Source of the DNA: Golubevia sp. BC0850
Taxonomy: Eukaryota; Basidiomycota; Exobasidiomycetes; Golubeviales; Golubeviaceae
Direction of reading: 5' to 3'
NCBI GenBank assembly: GCA_012976225.1
Contig: JAAVVG010000031.1
Span: 62,001 to 126,000, forward strand
DNA: 64,000 nucleotides
Shown: positions 58,690 to 64,000 of the stretch, piece after piece
How the letters are laid out: each line of letters starts with the position of its first letter
How positions within the stretch are numbered: position 1 is the stretch's first letter
Position numbers and translations under genes: made by a program
The notes under the pieces: model-generated
What the model saw: only the letters and a program-made list of their open reading frames with translations
Told to the model about the DNA's origin: nothing
Database searches by the model: none

Positions 58690-60680
58690 ACAGTTGATCA
58701 AGTTTTCATCGGAAGCTCCCTTTTCTATGAGTGGCAAGATTGGAAGGAGAATTCTCTCGCATAACGATTTCAATCCTCCTGCGGCCGGAAGTATTCCGAT
58801 AACTCTCACCTACATGATCTATCTTGAGGAGACCAAAGGCTTAGGTGAGAGGGGGAGCAGTGAAGAAAGATTCACGAAGTTCTTTTCTGAGTGTAGATGT
58901 GAGGTTGGCAGAACTCAGTGGCGACGAAGAGCCCATTGCACAGCAGAACTGGCTCTAGTTCCTGAGGTTCGTGAAACATTCAAAGGTTCAATGTGAGTGA
59001 AGATTCATCGAACCAAGCCGCTTTCAAGCCGAGACATTTTTGGATGGTTGATGAACCAGGCTGGACCCACGCCTCCTTGGATGGAATCAGCCTCCTGGAA
59101 AAGATCAACGCGTTCCAGTCCATCGAAAAAAGCCGTTATGAGGAGAAGGTCTTTTCGAACAAAGTTCTTCCCTCCCTTCATCCTCATCCCATTCCACTCC
59201 ACTCCTTTCCTTTCTTTCTTCTGCTCTCTTGAGTGAAGACCAAGATCAACAACTCAGAAGCCTTCATCATTCTCAGTGCTTCACGCACATAGCTCTAGCC
59301 CCCGTTTATGGCTCTATTTGTCGTCTGATGGATGCACCTGAGTCTATAGAAAGGTGGAGTGGATCTGTATCTGTCATCTTGCCTCTCACTCTCTGCGGTT
59401 TCAAGGATCGGAAACTGAACCCCATCATCACACACCTCCTTCACTGACCTTGGAATGGATCTGTCAGCCTCAGAAACCCCTCGAGAAAGTCTAGCATCCT
59501 CCGGAACAATCAGAGTCAAGGCAAAGTTCAACCTTCGAAAGGCCACCTCGTTTCTGCACGTAGCTCTAACCTCCGTCTGCGGCTTCATGGCCGTCTACGT
59601 CTCAAACCTTAGTCTATAGAAAAGAGGATTGGATTCGATTGGGCGTTCTTTGCTTCTCTCTCTCCAAGAGTAAATGACTTAGAGATCGCACTTTGAAGAC
59701 GACTCCGCCGAGTCAAGCTGCTTTGCTTCTGAAACACTTTTTGGTAGGCTGGGCCTGATTTCTTCGGCGCACCTTTCCCTTTCCTCTGCTGAAGAGTTCA
59801 GAAAGGTCAAAGGTTCTTCACACTTCCAAGTGCTTTCGGGTATATAGATTCAACCAGCACGAACGACCCTGGGTCGATTTGCCTACCCGAGTCTATAGAA
59901 GTGTGAGAAAGATTTGCTCACTTCTTCTTTTCCGCTAATATCTAAAGGGGATGGCGTCCTATACTTCCAACCCCTTTTTTCCTTCTCGATCCGCTCAGAG
60001 TCGACTCTCTGAGTACGGTGTTCGTGTTGGTTTTTGATTACCCTTCTTTTTCTTTCTTTTCTCTTTTGTCTTTTTCCCCTTTTTTCTTTTGAATACATGC
60101 CCTTGCTTGTGTTCATTCCTTCTTTCTCTGTGTGAAGCTTGACCATTCCAACGACGTTGCCAAATTGGCCCTCGATTGACATTTTGCGCACGAAGCCTTC
60201 GCTGTGAACGTCTCGAACTTTGCGGGATGCTGATAAGCTCATGAAAGTGATCTCCTTCTGAAGAGTTCCAAAATCTTGCCGAGAGATGGAAGTCAAAGCT
60301 GTGATTCGCAGGTCGAAATGAGGATTTGAAAGGCACACATTTGGCAGCTTTACATCGAAGAGGCAGGAGTTGAAGAATGGACAAGATCATCTTTGGCAAA
60401 TCAGACAGCTGCTTACATCTCAACCAGTAGAAACTGCGAAACAAAGGAGACTGAATCTGGTCAACACCGTGCCGACAAGGATAGCGACTCACACTGCGAA
60501 CCTTTTGAGGTCGAAAGAAAAGAATCAAGAAACAAGAGACATCACATTCGAAAAGATAAAGTAAAGCACGTCACAAAAACAAGAGCTAGGGAACCATTGA
60601 AGAGAAACCGAGCTGAAAATGTCCAACTAGACCTTGGTGGTCTGAGTGGCGGCGTTGAGGTTTTGGAAGAGTTCCTTTTG
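58690..60680. repeat. Dispersed repeat, right copy (inverted)
   Basis: This is the reverse-complement relative of 23258-25050, ending at 60680 inside sequence matching the last codons of the PhyH gene. That shared edge means the PhyH locus is the likely source. This copy has an extra unit: TATAGACT motifs at about 59345, 59616 and 59888 divide it into blocks of about 272 bp, and the block at about 59345-59616 has no counterpart on the left. It also has an insertion of about 80 bp near 60240-60320. No coding capacity for mobility is seen. Confidence 0.75.
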
Positions 60681-61006
60681 TAATGAACTGGAGCGTCTAC
60701 AAGAAAAAGCCTTGATTTCCTAAATCCTGCTCACGATAAAGGGTCTCTTTCAACACTAAGTGAAGAAGATCCTCAACATCTTTTCTTTATCGGGAATTTA
60801 CTAATGAATCTTCATTTCTTGGCAAGCCAAACTTTTCAATTTCTTTCTAAAGATGTGTTTAAGTCGAAAACCTAAGTGGTTTCAAGTTGCTATAAGTTGC
60901 TATCTACAGACCCCACCTTCTCTCAACCTTTTGCTCTTTTGAGATGAGCTTTTCTCTGATTCCTTCCGAGCCCTCTTCTCTACAGCTCATCTTTTACTTG
61001 TCGCCC
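60681..61006. other. Intergenic, 3' of GAL1
   Basis: Lies between the edge of the dispersed repeat and the GAL1 stop codon. AT-rich, no ORF. A direct repeat AAGTTGCTAT occurs at about 60886-60905. Confidence 0.45.
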
Positions 61007-63617
61007 TCAAACCTGATAAATACAAGCCCCTCCTCCAGGCTGAGTCACCAAAAGAGCATCATTGAGACCACTCTCGGTTAGATCTGGCCATCTTTTCTGG
61101 TAGAATTGAGTTTTGAGGGAATCAAGAACTTGCGGTAGAGCTGAAGATGGCACTAAATGAACTGTTGATCCTCCCCAACCAGCTCCTGAACAAGCGAGAA
61201 GAAAGAGGGGAACGGAGAAAAGTGTCAGCAAACGTTATATTCAACGTCGACTTATCTTCTGCCTCAGAACTGACCAGTGAACCTGCTTCCCAAACTCCCA
61301 TTCTCTCTCGAGATCCTAACAACTTCTTCAATCTCATCACAACTGGCTTGATAGTTCTCCTTCAAGCTTCTCTGTGAAAGATTCATCAGATCTCCAAGGT
61401 TTTTATAGACTCCTTCTCCACTTTGAGAGGTCGTAGCATCAAGACAAATTTTTCTGAATTCCAAGACTCTGAGAGCTTCAGTTAGGACATGAATGACTCG
61501 TTTATAGAGAGAGAAAGCGGATGCTCGGACTGTATGGGTGGAAGGAGAGACACGTGAGATTAGTTGAGAGGTTAGAAAGATGATGACTTTTGCAACTCCT
61601 ACATGATACATAGATCAAATGTGTTACTCACTTGGGAACTTAGTAGTAAACACCTTCTCAAACTCTTCACCTTCCAACCCAGTCAACTCCTCAACTTCTT
61701 CTCTCTTCAGCTCTCCTTTCGGTAAATTCTCTTCGACAATCTTTAAGAATTCTTGAAGTTTCAAGGATTCTTCATCTAGATTCGACCCATCATTCGAGGA
61801 AGGTTTATTTTGAGCGAAGTAAGTTTCCAGAAGGACCTTCAAAGTGAAATTACCAGTTTCTGGAACTTGAATTCCAAGTTTTTTAGCTAAAGCATAAGTT
61901 GCCATTGAAAGTTCTGCTACTCTAAGATTGTACTGAATTGGACCTGAGACCTGTGAGAAGGGGAAGTCAGAAGTGTAAGAGGGAAGAAGAAAGGGTGGCG
62001 AGACAAAGAAGATGAGAGACAGCGGACAAGCAGCTTTCTTCGAAGATAGAAGAACGTTACTCACCTTCTTGTCACTGACTACCAAAGTATTAGCAATAAC
62101 CCAAACACATCCTCCATCTCCTTGGATCTCGGGCAACTTGGTAGGTACGACTTTCAACTTTGGGTAGAAAGAAATGTGAAGAGCATGGTTTGGAATTCCA
62201 AAGATTGAAGCTGCTTGGTCCATTCTGAAAGGGAAAGGAGAGAAGTTCAATAGAGATGCCAATATGAGGGAAGAAAAAAAGATGGAAGAGCGAAAAATTG
62301 AGACCGGTATAACGGTTTTCGGGAGGAAGAATCGGCGTCAGTCGATCTTGCCTTTCCGAAGTGTCTCTTTCCTCAAGAAAGGTTTTCTCTGGCGATGAAG
62401 AGATGAAGCCAAAGAGAATGGTGAAGCATCGTTGATGACTTACCCTCCAGAAGCTACTCCAACAAGACGTTCTGCATGAACGAAGGTTTGAGAGAACGAA
62501 AAAAGATCAGAATGTGGAAGTGGAGCAAGGAAGTGAAGGCAAGAGAATTGCTTTGAACTCGACTCAAGTGTCTCCTGGGTTCTACGATAGAGCTTGATTC
62601 AAAACTTTTAAAGACTAGTCTTATCTTTGAAAAGACCTGAGAAGACTGAGGGCAGGAGAGCTCAAATCGAACACCACAGCTCAATCTTCTCTACGTTCTC
62701 TCTCTGGACGACACTTGACAAGTCACCTATCTCCCACCTCAAACTGTAAAAGTTTTCGCCACTTCCATTTCGCTCTCTCAGTTTCTTCCCTAACTTTTGG
62801 ATTTCATATGCTCGAGCTCTCCCTGGTCCTGTTGAACTCACCACTTTCAATAGCCACTTCTCCCATCTCATCCCTCTCAACAACTTCTCTAGCACCAAAA
62901 GATTGTAGGATGACCAAACTTGAGCAAACGGTCATAGCAGCTGAGCTAGAAAGAGAAGATTCAGGAGGAATGGAACCATCTACCAAAATCGAGATTGAAG
63001 TTGGAAGGTTGCCAGATAGTAGATTAGATGGTAAATGTGGTAGAAGTCCCTGGAAAGGAATGAATGTGAACATAGATGGAACCAGAAAGTCAATATCATT
63101 TCTCTCACAAGATCAACTCTGATACCATGAGGTGGTCACACGACTGAAGCTAGAAGAGAATCATAGAAATACTAACCTTATAGGCCACCTTGAAATAATT
63201 TGCCCATCTCTCATCTCCTTCATGAACTAAAGAAACACTCTCTGGATCTTTTGGATCAGCTAAGAATTCACATGGATGGAATCTTGAATTTGTATTGGCT
63301 AATCTGAACTTGATTTGTGATTGTGGAGTTTGAGAAGTTGTGTTGGAATTGGAATGTTCAACATGAACTGCCATTAGAATATCAGCTTCGATTGCCGCTG
63401 GTAAAACTGAAAACCCTTGATGATCGATATGTTCTCCAATGATGTTAACTCTTCCAGGAGCTCTAGCCACAAAATCTGGTTTCTCACCAAACTGATTATG
63501 AAAATTGGTTGCCAACCGATCCCAACGTGGAGCTGAATTCAACACTGAAGAAGTTGATGAATAAATTTTGCTCAAGTCAGAGACTAGTGGTACTAAATCA
63601 GATCTTGAAGCTGTCAT
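61007..63617 (-). CDS. GAL1: Galactokinase
   Basis: Seven minus-strand exons (63617-63177, 63049-62842, 62471-62444, 62224-62065, 61950-61632, 61598-61275, 61185-61007) give 552 residues. The enzyme phosphorylates galactose with ATP in the Leloir pathway. The galactokinase signature is in ARAPGRVNIIGEHIDHQGF, the GHMP ATP-binding loop in PPESSLSSSAAMTV, the catalytic-site string in RLVGVASGGMDQAASIFG, and GHMP motif 3 in RFTGAGWGGSTVHLVP. The third exon is only 28 bp (RLVGVASG). Intron 6 uses GTCAGT as donor; intron 1 uses GTTAGT. All phases agree. The length is normal for fungal galactokinase. No other GAL gene is visible in the window. Confidence 0.93.
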
Positions 63618-64000
63618 GGCTTAAATTGTCGAAATGAGATTGAGAGGAGGAGGAGGCTGGGAAGAAAGGAAGGTCATGACGGAGCAATAGCTTCAGGGTG
63701 GAGAAGCGGAGCATGGCACCTAATACCGTTACTTTCTATTTTCACTCGACTCAAAGCTTTTATCTCTGAAAAGATCTAGCTCTTCAGATTTCAATTCAAT
63801 TCATAATGATCATTCCCAAAGCCAGGTCGAGGAGCTTGAGGAAGGGCATCTCAGCTCCCCAATGTGCCCCTGCCTCGCACTCCGATTTTACAAATCCTCC
63901 TGCTCAGAAACAAATCACATTCCTTTCCAACAATCTTTTCCATAGGATCAAAATACTACTACCATCCCTATCCTATCCCAAAACATCCTCCCAACTTCTC
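63618..64000. promoter_or_regulatory. GAL1 upstream region
   Basis: Upstream sequence of the minus-strand GAL1 gene up to the window end. No ORF is supported and no regulator site is claimed. An ATG at 63807 on the plus strand begins an open stretch that leaves the window and may be a divergent gene. Confidence 0.35.

Overview
The window looks like a basidiomycete fungal chromosome segment. Genes are dense and intron-rich (mostly 50-200 bp introns with GTGAGT-type donors and pyrimidine-tract acceptors). The gene set includes a CYP51/ERG11 sterol demethylase, a Zn2Cys6 regulator, a GH18 chitinase, Gle2/Rae1 and galactokinase. Base composition is moderate and many proteins carry Ser/Asn-rich tails. 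I cannot fix the genus. No rRNA, convincing tRNA, CRISPR array or recognisable virus-like element was found.

Positions 1-27500 look accessory. An SDR oxidoreductase (75-1856, +) and a second SDR about 86% identical over its largest exon (16950-18639, -) form the outer parts of a large inverted repeat. The inner arms (about 1840-4421 and 14264-16960) carry a decayed Lys-rich gene; I saw no difference between the arms over about 2.4 kb. Between the arms lie a multi-exon gene of uncertain function with a possible N-terminal lipid anchor, a broken P450 and a mucin-like single-pass membrane protein. The right arm contains a 10-N assembly gap flanked by an unmerged 111-bp direct repeat. Next come a Zn2Cys6 regulator and a divergently transcribed PhyH-type dioxygenase, then a roughly 1.8-kb dispersed repeat that reappears inverted near 58.7-60.7 kb.

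Positions 27500-64000 are mostly core genes: an ankyrin protein, a FAM210/DUF1279 mitochondrial protein head to head with ERG11, a LURP-one-like protein, a broken F-box/RNI-like gene, a PPP1R37-like PP1 regulator (- strand), RAE1, a glutamate-cysteine ligase modifier-like gene, a MARVEL protein, an Smr-domain protein, a GH18 chitinase and GAL1.

The most striking feature is a 3314-bp segment (32937-36250) holding the FAM210-ERG11 divergent promoter with the 5' parts of both genes. It recurs without visible difference at 40364-43677, inserted inside the last coding exon of the PPP1R37-like gene. Removing it, with one shared A, restores an open frame of exact codon length. The insertion truncates the PP1 regulator and creates a chimeric ORF (FAM210 presequence plus PPP1R37 tail). 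It also leaves a second ERG11 copy without its haem-binding exon. The intact ERG11 has His where Candida albicans CYP51 has Tyr132. Both near-identical duplications could be very recent events or assembly/haplotype effects; read depth and junction-spanning reads would decide.
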